DNA of 60,000 nt from Cryptomeria japonica. Taxonomy: Eukaryota; Streptophyta; Pinopsida; Cupressales; Cupressaceae. A program made the translations under genes and the position numbers. The notes under the pieces are model-generated. The model was given only the letters and a program-made list of their open reading frames with translations. It ran no database searches and had not been told where the DNA came from. Positions 1 through 12,389 of the stretch are shown here, one piece after another (position 1 is the first letter of the stretch; each line of letters starts with the position of its first letter). The DNA lies in the NCBI RefSeq assembly GCF_030272615.1, contig NC_081415.1, forward strand, positions 378,189,892-378,249,891. Reading direction: 5' to 3'.

Positions 1-210
1 AGAATAACAAAGTGGTGGCCATACACTCTAGTACATCGACCATCCAAATTAAGGTAATTCATAATTACCTTGGGAAGCTTCTATTGAGCACTATTTTTTA
101 AAAGAAAAAATATAATAAAAATGAAAAAATAATACTATATGTTTCCATAAGCATGAAGACTAATGGATATTTCGGCCAGTAAGCTGTGTCGAGCACTGCA
201 GGAGAGGTTT

Positions 211-730
211 CATCGAAAGAGCGTTTTCATCGACACAGGGCATATAAAGCGCTAAGCAAAGGTGTTTCGGCAAGAAGTTACCTTCGATGAACGCAAGAAA
301 CCGCTCATCGATACCCCATGTTTCATCGAAAAGGTAAAAGCAAAAGGCGAAAAGGCAAAAGGTGATTTCGAAGAAATGTCGTTACCGAGGAAACTCAAGA
401 GACATTCATCGAAATGCAAGTTTCATCGATGAACGTGGCGTCGAACAAAAGAAAAGCTGTTTCATCGATAAAAAGGATATCGATGAAAAAGGAGATATCG
501 ATGAACACTCATAAGCCTTCATCGAAGAAAGAAACTCATCGAAAGTATGGCATCGATGAAACTCGCGAGCAACTTGTCGAAAAGGGAGACTATCGATGAA
601 AAAGTAATTTCGATGAGTCTTAAAAGCGGCTTCTCGACGTAAGTTTTTCACCGAAACAGTATTATCGAAGAAAATGAGCTTTCGATGGAAGATTCAAACA
701 CTCGGCCGAAGGCAAGGGTTTCATCGATAA
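211..730. repeat. dispersed array of CATCGA / TCGATGAA motifs
   Basis: About nineteen copies of a CATCGA or TCGATG core lie in 520 bases, at roughly 211, 228, 284, 306, 324, 407, 424, 463, 478, 496, 520, 537, 551, 591, 609, 662, 681 and 722. Five of them read ATCGATGAA (424, 478, 496, 551, 591), and the full palindrome is TTCATCGATGAA. Spacing is irregular (13 to 80 bases), so this is not a simple tandem repeat. The spacers are rich in A and G. The array ends about 270 bases before the ORF starting at 1004. It could be a protein-binding array or a source of foldback RNA. An open frame through it (414-599) only translates the repeat. Nothing recognisable lies in 1-210 or 731-1003. Confidence 0.7.
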
Positions 731-1003
731 TTTGAAACGCGCGCACTTTGAGCGGACTGTACTTCCCGCGAAGGAATTAAAGGCCCAGTTGAAAAGTGTC
801 ACATCTGCAATTAAATTTAAAACACTTGAGTAGCCGTTACAGATGCAGAACATTAACTATACACAAGTTGCCCATTCAATTACAGTTAAGCTGAGTGAAT
901 TTTCGTAAGAATCAGATCGATGCTAAGAGATTGAAAGCTGTGAAGAACTTGCAGAGATTTGCAAACGATAACCAGAAGAGTTGAGCATTTTACCAAGTAA
1001 GTA

Positions 1004-4000
1004 TTGTCTCTCTTATTTACTGTAACTATGGAACCTTCGTCTTCTTCTTCTAAAAGGAGTAGGAAAGGAAAAGAGTTAAACCCTGAAGAGAAGCCCAAGA
1101 GACAGAAGAAAGAAGGGAGAGCTTTGACTCAGGACTTATTAGACCAGTGTCCATCGTCTAGTGTAAGGTCCAAGAAGATTAAAAGTGAAGAAGAAGGATT
1201 AGAGGACAGATTTGAAAATCTAGGAGACATTTGGACTGAGATAAGAGGGCATGAGTTATTTTTGTTTGGTTACAAAAGAAGGGATGCACCCGAACCCATT
1301 AGTAATCTGTGGAAGAGGAACTTAGGCAAGTTAGTAGTTCCAAATGTATTTGTAGATGTAGAATTAATGAAAGCTCTGGTAAATTGCTACAACCCGAGAA
1401 CTAAAACCATATGTGATTACAGAGGGAATACATTAGTAGTAATCAACAAGCAGACTATTGATATGGTTTTTGATCTAGACTGGGAAGTCGAGGAAAGCAT
1501 CGATATGAAGAAACTCTCACAGGAATTCTTTAGTTTGGAAAATATCTACAGGACTTGGAGGCTACCTGTTCACAGGCCAAAAGTGGGTGGGTCATTTGTT
1601 CAGTTTGGCAAAAGTGACAAGGTGCCATTTGATGTCAACCATTTCCATCCATATTTCAAATATACGTATTATACTGCAGCCCAAGTACTAGGCATAGAGG
1701 CTCATCCACTCATGGATGTTGGGATTATGGTTTTGTGTGCTGATATTCAATCAAAAGACCCTAGGTCATTTGATTTTGCTACTTATGTTGCGGATACCTT
1801 GAATCATGGGCTGGAAAAAATGAAAGGAGACCTTGTGAATGTTCACTTTTCATTATACTCCATGTTAATGCATATTCTTCTTTATTGTGGACAAGAAATT
1901 AACTTCTAGCCAGATGAGTTCAGCATCAGGTCCTATGATAAGAATGGTCTGAAGAAGCCAGTTCAGTTGTGGGTATCAGCATGGGACCAGAGGTTTATGA
2001 ACAACCAATATTGGCATTTTCAAGAATACTTTGTGAAACCTCTCAGTGCAGCTTTTGGACAACGCAGGGATTATACTTTGTCCCCTGAAATTAAGAGGTT
2101 CCTCAGGCCAAAGGATTTCTCTCCAGAATCACAGATTGAACACAATTGGGGTGATTGGTATTGCCATGATAATCACACGGAGATAAGGGTATTTGGATAT
2201 GAAGGGCAACCACACATGCTTCCAATTACGGTGCCAGACAGAGTGGCTAGCTTGGAGATTATAAGGCAATTGTCTATTGCCAGTGCTAAACATTTAACTG
2301 ATTTTGGTAAACAATCTATTGTTCCAGGTCTATTAGTTTTCTCTGATTTCATTGTCAAAAGTTCAAAGAGTTATCATTTATTACAGAATAAATTAAATTA
2401 CTATGGCATGACTCTGGGTGAGCCTAGGGAGAATTTTGATCCCGAAGGATATATAAAAGCTGCCAAAGCCTCACAGAAACTCAAAGCTGGGATACATATG
2501 GCCAAAATGCCAGACGACCTAATTAAGAACCTTGAGCGAGAGGAGGCCAAAGTTTTGAAAGGAAAGAGTGAGTTAGTCTGGGAGGCCTACAAATGGAAAA
2601 GGGCAAGGGGAATGATAGATGGAGACCTAATTGGAAATCTCCAAGATCCTCTGGAGGTAGCTAAAAGGCTGCTTCAACATGAAGCTGAAATTATGCACAG
2701 AGTTCCTTCACAATTCCTTCGCTTCATTAATACTGAAAGAGACAGTCAGCCCCTAGCTCACATGTCACCAAAATCAACCGCCAGTAGTATCCCACCTGAT
2801 TCTCCTCGAGAGGATTATCCTCCTGGTTTCGAAATAGAAATGAACATGGACACAGGAGAAATCAACATCAAAGATGTTGTTGACATAAGAATGACTGAGC
2901 ATGAGGACTTCATTGCTGATGATGGATTCGCCTCCTCTAGGGAATTCCTCTCATTTCTATATCAATACAAAGGGGCTCATGTCAAACGAAGCATGGCTGG
3001 AAAACCAGAGGAAGAACAGATGAAGAGATTACAGGATGAAATTGATGTCCTCATGAAAGATATGACTCCTGAAAAGGGGAGGAAATTATTAAAAGAGGCC
3101 GGTGTGATCATCTTCTCTGGTTGGGATATCAACTCAGCACTCTTATTTGATGGCTTTTTGAAGAAACAAGATTTGAATCAGCAGGTATTGCCCCAGGAGG
3201 TAGATAAACTGTTCCTAGGCTCTGGATATGATCCAGACAAAAAGGCTCTCCTACAGTGGGCACTATATCCAAAAGGGAAGAGGCCAATCATTGTGGATAT
3301 AGAAGAAACCTTTGGGCACCTCATGGTTCATCAGGTTGGAAAGACCGATCCTAGGGTCACTGCGAAGCTCAACCTGGATGTTGCAAGATTAAACTTGGAC
3401 CAGACAGAGTTTCTGGTCAGAGAAAACATTACATACAAGGGATTATATGAAAAATCCAAGGAGGAAAACCAGAAGCTGCAAGCAAAGGTATTGCAATTAG
3501 AAACGGGGACTCCTATCAGCGAATACACCTCATACCCTGCAGGACACAGCTTGGATGACGTCTCTGATGCCCTGTACTGGAAATATCAGGCAGAGAAGGC
3601 CAATAAACGCGCAGACAATATCCAGCAAAAAATGGACAAATTGGTCAATGACGTCATAGGACATCGGTTTAACACCATGCTCTTACAGGTCGAACCATAT
3701 TGGATAGTTTACAATGGAACCATAAAAGCGCTAACAGAGCATGAGCGGTTAAGAGCACGATTGCAGGGGGTGCTAAGCAATGACGATTCCATGACGCCAG
3801 AAGAAAAGGCTGAGGGTAACGCGTATATGGATAATCATGCCAAACTCGAAGATATGCTGAGAAGAGATCTAAAAGAATTAGATGATGAAAGACCCATTGG
3901 AATGCCTTCCGTCTACAAGGAAGGAGAGGTAATAACCTTGGAGGATTTGCGAAAGGAGCTTGTCAGCATCAAGGATTGGGCCTTGTCAGAAATTGATCGG

Positions 4001-4084
4001 AGTAAGGATATGGCCCCTACCATCAACCAGATGATATTCAAGTACCTGACGCTAGGGGATGAATTAAAAAAGAAAACGCCTTGA
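1004..4084 (+). pseudogene. unrecognised 1,026-codon ORF with one in-frame TAG
   Basis: One frame runs from the ATG at 1004 (a better start may be the ATG at 1028, followed by MEPSSSSSKRSRKGKE) to the TGA at 4082. It is broken only by a TAG at 1907-1909. The frame and protein character continue unchanged past the TAG, so this is one gene with one lesion. The stop sits where CAG (Gln) would need a single C-to-T change. The first 60 residues are Ser/Lys/Arg-rich and look like a nuclear localisation signal. A globular region follows, with aromatic-rich stretches such as HFHPYFKYTYYTAAQ. The last third is charged and probably coiled coil (KEENQKLQAK; YWKYQAEKANKRADN). I recognise no catalytic motif and no named family. 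Near-intact length amid ruined transposons suggests recent origin or selection. It could be a multicopy transposon-associated gene. The downstream TAG context is not the classic tobamovirus-type readthrough signal. Confidence 0.6.
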
Positions 4085-5003
4085 ATCAGAACTTTCAAAG
4101 ACGATGATTACATTCATCATTTGGGACTTTTGAATCTCTTTTTGCTTAAGTTTAGAAACACTCGAGTTGACGACTAATATTTTGAAAAGTCGTGTCTCTT
4201 CATGAAAAGCTTGCGTCCTCATATATATATGAGAATGTTTTTTGTAATGTAAGGGAGATATTATTAGATAGGATTATGAGCGAAAGAACGACAGCCTGTA
4301 AGTCTTCGTGTACGAACTTCAATGGAATACAAATCTTGATCAATTGTTTCCCTGCATATGTGTTGTGGATTATTTCATTTTCTTTTGGCAATCGTCTGTG
4401 ATATTATCTGATAAAGATAGGGTTATTCATATTCTTAAGATCAAATCTATGCTTTATGTTATAATGTTGTAACAAAAGTTTTGCTTGCGGATTGTAATTG
4501 TTCCCTGCAAAGCTTAATTGACTGGTCCCTTAAGGGTAGGGTTAAATTCACTCAATCAGCACATAATATAAGCATTCATTTGGTTTTGAAAGAAATAGTA
4601 ACTGACAGGTTCATAAGGGATGATTTAAAAAACTGTCTCACAGATTCGCACTATAAGCCCTAAAGAAAATTGTAATGACTCTGTAACCCATGCAATAAAG
4701 AAGGCACTGGCTTAAATCTCAAGTCATACTCATCGTTTATTTTCACAATTAGTTATTTTGATAGCTACAGGAGTAATTAAGAAACACAAAGCGAAATAAC
4801 AATCTTGAACTCGTCTGCAATATCTCCATTCAAGGAACTCATGCCATTTCAAGATCAGGAGATATCAGAATAGGATAACATATCTGCTATAAAAAGCACT
4901 GTTTATTGGAGACATTCAGTGAATAGGTATACCCGCCTAGGTCCTGCAGAGCCTAAAGAGAGAGAGTTAGTAACTAATAGGTTCACTCTATAAGTTGGCC
5001 AAG
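4085..5003. other. no gene; possible 3' end of the upstream ORF
   Basis: I see no coding region. A polyadenylation-type AATAAA occurs at 4694-4699, about 610 bases past the ORF stop. It could end a transcript of the 1004-4084 gene. No LTR or target-site duplication is visible. Confidence 0.35.
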
Positions 5004-5540
5004 TCAATTGGAGGGTTTGATCATAGGAGTTGGCATTTCCTTAGAACCTATCCAATCTGTTGATTTGAGACCCAACAGCTTCTACCAGAAAGACTTAATG
5101 ACCACAATATCATAGTAGCTGGTCGTCTTCTTAATAATTTTAGCCTGCTCCTCCTCCTCCTTGGGGAATTTCTGCACAACTTGCTCCATGTACATCCTAT
5201 CTCTGTAATACTTCATGCCATCCATAGATAACCCAATGACTTGTGCAATAAGGTCTTCATCAACCAGGACCCTCCAACCATGAAGAATAATCCTTCCATC
5301 CTTCTAGTTTTTAGCAAAATATCTTGTAACATCTTGATTTTGCCCTTGAAGCCTATCAATGTATGTAGTGAACCCACCTTTCTTTAGAATGCGCAATAGC
5401 TTCTTTTCATTCTTAATCTGCATACATCTAGGTAGCTCAATTCTTTTTCTCGCACCACCCATTTTATCGAGATCTTTGTAATACTCTCTGCGACAAATTT
5501 CCAAAGTTAAAGAAAACCTCCATAAAATGTATGAAATCAC
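5004..5540 (-). pseudogene. fragment of an unknown plant repeat ORF
   Basis: A single reverse-strand frame of 179 codons runs from 5540 to the TGA at 5004-5006. It has two internal TAGs (5304-5306, 5082-5084). The first replaces what reads naturally as Trp (AKN-stop-KDGR), and protein-like sequence continues after both. Visible features are a basic N-terminal part (KKLLRILKKGG), then a pattern of the type 'G-hydrophobic-V-D/T-x-E/D-L-I-x-x-V-x-G-L' (VLVDEDLIAQVIGL), then GMKYYRDR and a KEEEEQ-rich tail. I know no function. It lies just beyond the 3' end of the LINE, on the same strand. The first half may therefore be target sequence or an older element rather than LINE 3' UTR. The pattern recalls a segment of the ORF at 1004-4084. 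Confidence 0.45.
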
Positions 5541-5650
5541 CCACGAAGCATGTAAAATAAATCTACATCAATTCTTATGTCTTCTTTGGCCACCTATCTC
5601 AGGAACGAAAGGTATTAGGAGTTCTAGAAATACTCAAAGTCATTATAGAA

Positions 5651-8600
5651 CTAGTAATCATTAAATTTACTCCCCTGATTTAACTCATGGAGCAGAGGCA
5701 TCGCATGTTCTGCATCCAACCTGTCACCATGGGTCCAACAAAGCTGGGCTTTATAAGTCACTACCATGTTGGCAAGGAAGTCAACAATCACATTGGCTTG
5801 TCTATAAACATGGACGGACATACATTTATCAAAGGTTTTAATAAAATCTTTATCTTTTTTCATCCAAATATCAACATTCCAAGCTAGAGTTGAATTGCCC
5901 TTTAGGTAGTTGATAATGTTCTTTGAGTCCCCCTCGACCCAAATAAGCTTACAATTGTTCTGTTTTGCAAGTTTTAAACTATAATAAGTACCTATGGCTT
6001 CAACAACATTATTAGTCTGTTTACCAAGGGGGAGAGCAATAGCAGAAATGAAGTTGTCGTAGTGATCCCATATCACCCCACCACAACCAGCTTGACCAGG
6101 GTTCCCTCTAGCTGCACCATCGAAATTGATTTTAACCCAACCTTGGGGTGGGAAGTGCCAACTAATGTTTTCCTTGGGGTTGACCTTAGGTGTAACCATA
6201 TGATGACCAAAATCCCAGTCCTTGACAATATTGGCTTCATACTCCTTAAGGATACCACTGTGAGAGAGGACATTGGGGCTAACAACTAAGAGGTTATTAG
6301 AGATGGCTCTAGAAATTTTCTTGAAGACAATATTAGAAGGGAGATGGATATCCCTAAAGATATGATTATTACGTTCTCTCCATAAACCCCATGCAATGTG
6401 AGGAAACACAAAATACCAGAGCTTCTTTATGAAGGGATTTCTTGAGGGCGGGTTCCATTGGTGGACAAACTCCTTAACAGCTCTCGATAAAGTCCAACAA
6501 AGATCCCATTTCTGAAGACTCCAAATCTCAGAGGTGTAAGAGCAATGTAAAAATAGATGGTCCATAGATTCAGCTGCCTACAAGCACAAGTAGTATCTAT
6601 TTGGGATAGAAAAGCCCCTCTTAACAAGATTGTCAGTAGTTAAGATTTTATTAAGAAAGAGGAGCCAAAAAAACATATTGACCTTAGGAGAAAGGTCCTT
6701 AATCCAAACTTTAGAACGCTAGGACACATGGGGTTAATTATAGACATCCACAAAAGCTACATAAACTTCCCATTGGGATTGAATTTCCAAATTAGTTCAT
6801 CTTCCACACTTTCCTCCAAACCAAAATAATTTAGGGAAATTTGCAACTGGGTGAAAGAAGGATTAATAACAAGAATATTAACCTACTTACCCTCCTTCCA
6901 ATAGTCTGCCACCATAGTGACAAGAGAAGCCACATAAAGATCCCTTAAAGATCCCAAAGTAGGATCATAAGCAAGTGAGTGATCCCTGATCCAACAATCA
7001 TCCCAAAACCTGATTTTTCTTCAATTGCCCAACTTTCAATAGGCTCCCCAACTAGCCACATCCCTAGCCTTGAGGATATTGTTCAAAAGATGAGATCCAA
7101 TGGGGATACGAGAAGAACTCAAAAAATCCTGCAAAGAATAAACATTAGAGAAATATTTATTATGCCATAAGGTGTTCCATTCCCTTCTACAGTCATAAGA
7201 CCTCCAGACCTATTTAGCCAAAAGAGAATTATTAAAGGTTTTGATGCTTCTAATTCCCAATCCACCAAATCTCCTTGGCTTGTAGACATTCTCCTAGGCA
7301 ACCAGAGGGATTCTTCTCTTTTCCTCAACCCCTGACCAAAGGACTCTTTTTTGAATGTTGTCAATAATTTCAGAAAATTTAGAGGGAATTTTGAACAAAC
7401 TGAGAGCATACACTGGGAGGTTCTGAAGAGTAGCTTTCAACAGCTAAATTTTATCAGCCTGACTCAAAAGGGTACCTTTCCACCCAACCAACTTCCTATT
7501 AAATTAATCAATTAAATATTTCTAGAAGGACTCAGAAGGTTTAGATCCCAGAGGGAGGCCCAGGTAAGTAGAGGGGAGCTTACCAATGAGGTATTCGAGA
7601 ATGTTAGCAATCTTCATTTGGCGCTACTCAGGGGTGTTGATAAAATAGATAAAACTTTTAGTTCTATTAACCATTTGTCCATAGGTCTTTTCATAGATGT
7701 TGAGAATCGATTTGATGGCTCTGGCTTCTCCAAAAAAAGAGATGCCCATTAAAATAGTGTCATCAACAAATTGTTGATGAAAGCAAATCAAATTGGTAGA
7801 GGATGGCTTGAGACCTTTCAGAGATCCTTCCACAACTTTTTTATGAATGTATCTCCCCAAACTTTCTGCCATTATAGTGAAAAGAATAGGCGATATGGGA
7901 TCACCCTACCTAAGACCCCTTGAGGTTCTAAAGAAGTGGGATGGCGATCCATTGACAATAACAATAGAAGAGGTGGTGGAAATGAGCTGTCAAATCAAAC
8001 TAATAACCTTTCTAGAGAAACCAAAAGCCTGAAGAATTTTTTTAAAGAATCACCAATCCACCCTATCATAAGCTTTATAAATGTCCAATTTTAGAAGAAA
8101 GCCTTGAGACTTCACCTCCAAAAGTGAATGAATGTTTTCATGAACTATGATGGAGTCAATAATTTGTCTTCCTGGCACAAAGCCATTTTGTTGAGGGGAG
8201 ATCAGACGAGGAAGAACACCCAACAACCTCAATATAAGGACCTTGGAAATAATTTTGTAGAAGGAGTTGCACAAGCTAATAGGCCTAAAAGCATCCAAAG
8301 AATCAGCCCCTTGCTTCTTAGGAATTAGGACAATGAAGGTAGCATTCAATTCCTTTAGCAGAGATCTAGCTTCAAAAAATTCTTTAACAACATTGGACAC
8401 ATCTTCTCCTACCACGTCCCAAAAGTGCTGAAATAAAAACATAGGAAAGCCATCAGGGCCTAGAGCTTTACTGTTGTCAAAAGAAAAGACAAAAATCCTA
8501 ATATCCTCCTTAGAAGGAATGGCAGCAAGATTATGATTTTGGCTCTCAAATAATATTTTAGGTATAGTATCAACCAACATATTTTGAGCCTTCGGGTCCA

Positions 8601-9837
8601 ACAACATATCTTTCTTCAAAAGATCAACAAAAAAATCAATAGTAGCTCCACTTATTTCATCCTCGTTATCAATTCTTCTCCCATTCTTCATTAGGTGGCC
8701 AATTCTATTTGCAGCCCTATGTTTAAGGGTAGAGATGTGGAAGAATATGGTGTTTTTATCACCATTCTTGAGCCATAAGGCTCGAGATCTCTTCCTCCAA
8801 AAGGTCTCTTCCCCAGCTATAATATTGTGGTATTTGGAAAGAACCTCACTTTCCTTAGCAAAATTATCATTCACATATCCTTCATTTTGGACTTTATCCT
8901 GGATCAGGACCAACGCCTCCTGAATAGCAAATTTCTGAACAAAGATGTCCCCAAAGACTTCTCTATTCCACTTTTTAACCCTCTCCTTGGCATGCCTTAA
9001 CTTTTTAGCAACCCAAAACATAGCAGAACCATCCACTTGAACATTCCACCAATCTTTCATGCTACTGGAAAGGTTTGGGTGGGATAGCCACATTTTCTCA
9101 AATCTAAATGAAAACCTCCTCCACGGACCATTTTTAGGCTCAACCATCAGACATATAGGAAAGTGGTCAGATCCAATTCTAACCATAGAATTCAAAGAGA
9201 AAATATAATGTTGGATCCACTCAATAGAAATCAAGGCCCTATCAAGCCTAACTTGAATCAGGTCAGTACCAACACGATGATTGGACCAAGTGAAAGAAGC
9301 TCCAAATAAATCCAAGTCAACTAGACCTTGACCATTGATGAAGTTAGCTAGGTCCAATTTACTATCAATCTGTATCTGGGATTCCCCAAATTTCTTAGCT
9401 TCCATGAGAGGGGTATTAAAATCCCCCATTATCAGCCAGGAAGTTTTGGGATAATGGCTACAAAAAGAAGAGAGATTTAGCCATAATTTCCTCCTACAAA
9501 CTTTATTATTGGGAGCATATACATTGGAAAGGATCCAAGAGAACCCATCTCTTGATTGTTTAAAAAAAGTAGCTACATGGTTACTATCATGATAGATAGG
9601 AATGCCTTGAATAAAATTGGTATTCTAGAGTGTAACAACTCCCCCAGAAGCCCCATCAGAGTTGCTTCCCTGAGATTCACAAAATTTAGAGAACTTAAAT
9701 TTTTCCACTTTATCTTTTGACATTTTAGTTTCTTGAATAAGTAAAATATCTAGTCTATGATCCCTAACAATATTATGGATAATGTCCTATTTATGACTGC
9801 TATTAAGACCTTTAATATTCCAAGATAAGATCTTCAT
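5651..9837 (-). pseudogene. LINE ORF2 (endonuclease-RT-RNase H)
   Basis: The start ATG at 9837-9835 opens MKILSWNIKGLN, the classic L1 endonuclease start. The nick-making APE-type domain continues with IQETKMS and MGDFNTPL. Its frame is intact to 8050 apart from two TAGs before 9429. The reverse transcriptase follows: IPKKQGADSLDAFRPISL, PQQNGFVPGRQ, motif A LDIYKAYDRVDW, motif B GDPISPILF (preceded by a TAG) and the catalytic FVDDTIL at about 7760. After several stops and frameshifts comes a zinc-finger-like linker. The C-terminal RNase H is open from 6565 to the TAG at 5651, with the catalytic acids in NFDGAARGNPG, NNVVEA and EGDSKN. The normal job is target-primed reverse transcription. 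The domain set is complete but the frame is not, so it is inactive. Confidence 0.85.
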
Positions 9838-10340
9838 TTCTTACCAGGGGAATTAAATAGACTATCATGGATCATTTTCTGTGATATATCCGCTATGTTC
9901 TGTATGCACTCCTACTCTCTTTGCCATATATTAGATTTTCTCCCTGTACTTCAAGGTGACCCACCACAATCTGCCTTCACTTTGTTACGAGTTGTAACTC
10001 TAGGATTCTGATAAGACTTCTTTTTCTTCGACGCCACCTTAGTGTAGCTCATTTATTCATCAAATTCAATTTCCTCTAAACTCGTAGCACTATCAATCTT
10101 CAGGGACTATAGGGTGTCCAGAATAACAATATTTAGATCAAAGTCAGGGAGGTTATAGGTGGAATTTTGTGATGAAGAGTCATCCTCCAAGGTCTTCTTT
10201 AGATCATTGAGCTCAAGAATACCAAACGATGATCCAAGAACCAGAAAAGATTGCCGATCTTTAAAGGAGCATTATTCTATATCCTTGAATCTATGGGGGT
10301 TCATGGGAATTTATCCCTCCTCCAAATCCTCCACCAAACC

Positions 10341-11680
10341 CTATTCTTCTCCATTTTCAATGATCACCTTCTCCTTAGTTATCTCCTCTTCAACCTGATC
10401 AGGACCCTCCTCAGACATGATCTTTGGATCTATGTCCTTGGCCTCAAGGTTTTGATCACCATGAATACTTTCTTTGTTATCTTCCTCTTGGCCTATTTCT
10501 TTTGCCTCATTGTTCTGGCCATGTTGAACAAAATTTTTCTTATTGGTTTCATGGCTCCCATTAGGCCCTTTTTGGTGCACAAATTTACCCTTCTTATTCT
10601 GGGTATCTGCTTCCATAGGTTTGGGTTTCTAGACAATAGGTCCTTTATTAGGATCTATCTTGGTGTTCTGAGGGCATTTCTTTGCCCAATGGTCCACCTT
10701 TTTACACAAGAAGCAAACAAAAGAAAATGATTCAAACTCAATAGTTTGAACTAGCATTCCCAACTTCGACACTAGTTCCACTGATGAAGGAAGATCCTTA
10801 TATCTAGACACCCCCACACAAATCCTAGCATAGACCATTCTTTTCCTAGCCGCCATCATAGGATCAATGGGTATAAGTTCACCAAACACTCCAGCAATGC
10901 CCTAAAAATATCTTCATGCCAATATTCTAGTGGAAGCCCTAGCAACTTGACCCAGATAGGAATGGTTTCAGAAAAGGCATCAGACATATCCATATTCGGA
11001 CTCCACTTCTTAAGGGTTAAGGAGGACCTCCCCATAATCCATGGGCCACCACAAAGAATAGTCATGATATCCTCAACGCATGAGAATGCAAAGGAGAAAA
11101 AACTCTGAGGGAGAGACAAAACCTCAACTTTCCCTTTGATCTTCCACCTTCAACTAACAAAGACCCTCACTGAGTCAATGTTGGTTCTAGGCCTAGTAAA
11201 ATTTCCAACAAGGGTGAGTGCCATAACAACAACGTTGTGATCAATCACCTAGTCAAGGATAGACAAAGAAACCTTTCCACTAGCCTTATCACAAGTAATA
11301 GATATAGGTGGAAAAGAGGACTTTCCAGTTAGCTTAATCCCAAATAAAGAATCCCAATGAGTATTCATGGCTCCTATTAAAAAAGACCGTTCTGTGGCCC
11401 CCATGATAGGAACCTGAGAAGCCCGTGATGAAGACAAGTCATGAGGGCTGTCCATTGGGGAAACCCCCGATGAATCCCCATCCCCTGGGTCCACCTGAAA
11501 ACACATATTTGGGTCCCCACCATCTTTAGAATCTGCATCACCTTGGTTGTCCTTAGTGCTAGCAGATCCCGGGGATCTCAAACTAGCACCTTGTGAACCC
11601 AGAAGGGGTGTGCCAAGGACTACAGGAGCATCACCCGAAACCCTCCCCTGAATAGCCTGAAACCCTACCCTAAGCACCAT
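10341..11680 (-). pseudogene. LINE ORF1 (gag-like RNA-binding protein)
   Basis: The start is the ATG at 11680 (MVLRVGFQ). The same frame runs to about 10856, crossing a TAG at 11249-11251 where Trp fits. A frameshift then moves the reading to a frame running from about 10889 to 10341, with a further stop. Residues encoded at 11120-10860 match the DUF4283-type domain of plant LINE ORF1 proteins (ILCGGPW, IPIWVKLLGLPLEYW). A CCHC zinc knuckle, CX2CX4HX4C (CFLCKKVDHWAKKC), follows at about 10720. The N-terminal part is Gly/Ser/Asp-rich and low complexity. The C-terminal tail is acidic and Asn/Lys-rich. In the L1 family this protein coats the element RNA. This copy is broken by stops and a frameshift. 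Confidence 0.75.
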
Positions 11681-11831
11681 AATTCTTGTAAATGTTAACT
11701 TATGGATTAATCTTTAATTAAGTTATTACACACCATTTGAGGTTCTTACCAGAGCACACCCTAGAGGTATATCATAATTAAGAGATATCAACAGTGAAGA
11801 CTAGAGAAATTCAGAAGCAAAATAATTTGTA

Positions 11832-12355
11832 GATCACATAAAGGACTTACATATTCAAGTTAAGCAACATTTGGAGGACATGAACAACAAGTATAAGGAG
11901 AAATCAAATGAGAAGAGGAGAAGGAATTTGAAGTTGGTGATGAAGTGATGGTTTATCTGAGAAAAGAAAGATTCCTAGTTGGAACTTATAACAAGTTGCT
12001 GATGAGGAAGTTTGGACCTTGCAAGATTTTGAGAAAGTTCAGTTCCAGAAATGCATATGAAGTGGAGTTACCAGATACTTTGAGTATTTTACCTGTATTT
12101 AACATTGTAGACCTTCATCAGTATCATGAACTAGAATATCTTGAGGACAATATTATAGACTTGGAGAAACAATTGCTTAGGAAGGAACCAGATCAGATTG
12201 AAGACATTTTGGATAGTAGGATTGGGTACAGTACCCAAAACAGTCAGTATAAGGAGTATCTTGTAAAGTGGAAGGACAAACCAGTTGAGGATTCATCTTG
12301 GATTTATTAGGTAGAGGTAGACCACCTTGGTTTTCCTCTGACACTAGCAAATTGA
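11832..12355 (+). pseudogene. chromovirus integrase C-terminus and chromodomain
   Basis: The tail of a gypsy integrase is readable from DHIKDLHIQVKQHLED. A frameshift occurs near 11915, and then an open frame runs 11945-12310. The stretch EFEVGDEVMVYLRKERF and GTYNKLLMRKFGPCKIL is the conserved post-catalytic region of Tekay/Del-type chromoviruses. The chromodomain follows at about 12190-12300, with YKEYLVKWKDKPVEDSSW. In the family this module binds modified histone tails and steers integration into heterochromatin. A TAG at 12308 interrupts it. The same frame then continues to a TGA at 12353, probably the original end. The catalytic DDE core and all upstream pol are absent. Confidence 0.8.
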
Positions 12356-12389
12356 GATACTCAATTTTTTTTCAACAACCCTAGATGTC

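Larger units (their letters stand above)
5560..11700 (-). mobile_element. L1-type LINE, nearly full length, decayed
   Basis: Reading the reverse strand from about 11700 to about 5560 gives ORF1 (gag-like, zinc knuckle) and then ORF2 (endonuclease, reverse transcriptase, C-terminal RNase H). That is the order of plant L1-clade LINEs that carry an RNase H. The length of about 6.1 kb matches a full-length plant L1. I could not fix the ends: no clear poly(A) tail or target-site duplication is visible. The 3' limit is therefore set only a little past the ORF2 stop. Its 5' end abuts a truncated chromovirus, and the missing chromovirus part does not reappear on the other side. Deletion or rearrangement must have followed insertion. 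Confidence 0.85.

Noticed and set aside
414-599. Small open frame across the CATCGA array
   Set aside because: Its residues only mirror the repeated motif; no start context or relative supports translation.
1907-1909. Programmed readthrough of the TAG
   Set aside because: The downstream bases (CCAGAT) do not match the classic UAG-CAR-YYA readthrough context. One C-to-T mutation is simpler, although transcripts could reopen the question.
10251-10730. Plus-strand frame of 159 codons with hydrophobic stretches
   Set aside because: Antisense to LINE ORF1, whose zinc knuckle is convincing on the other strand.
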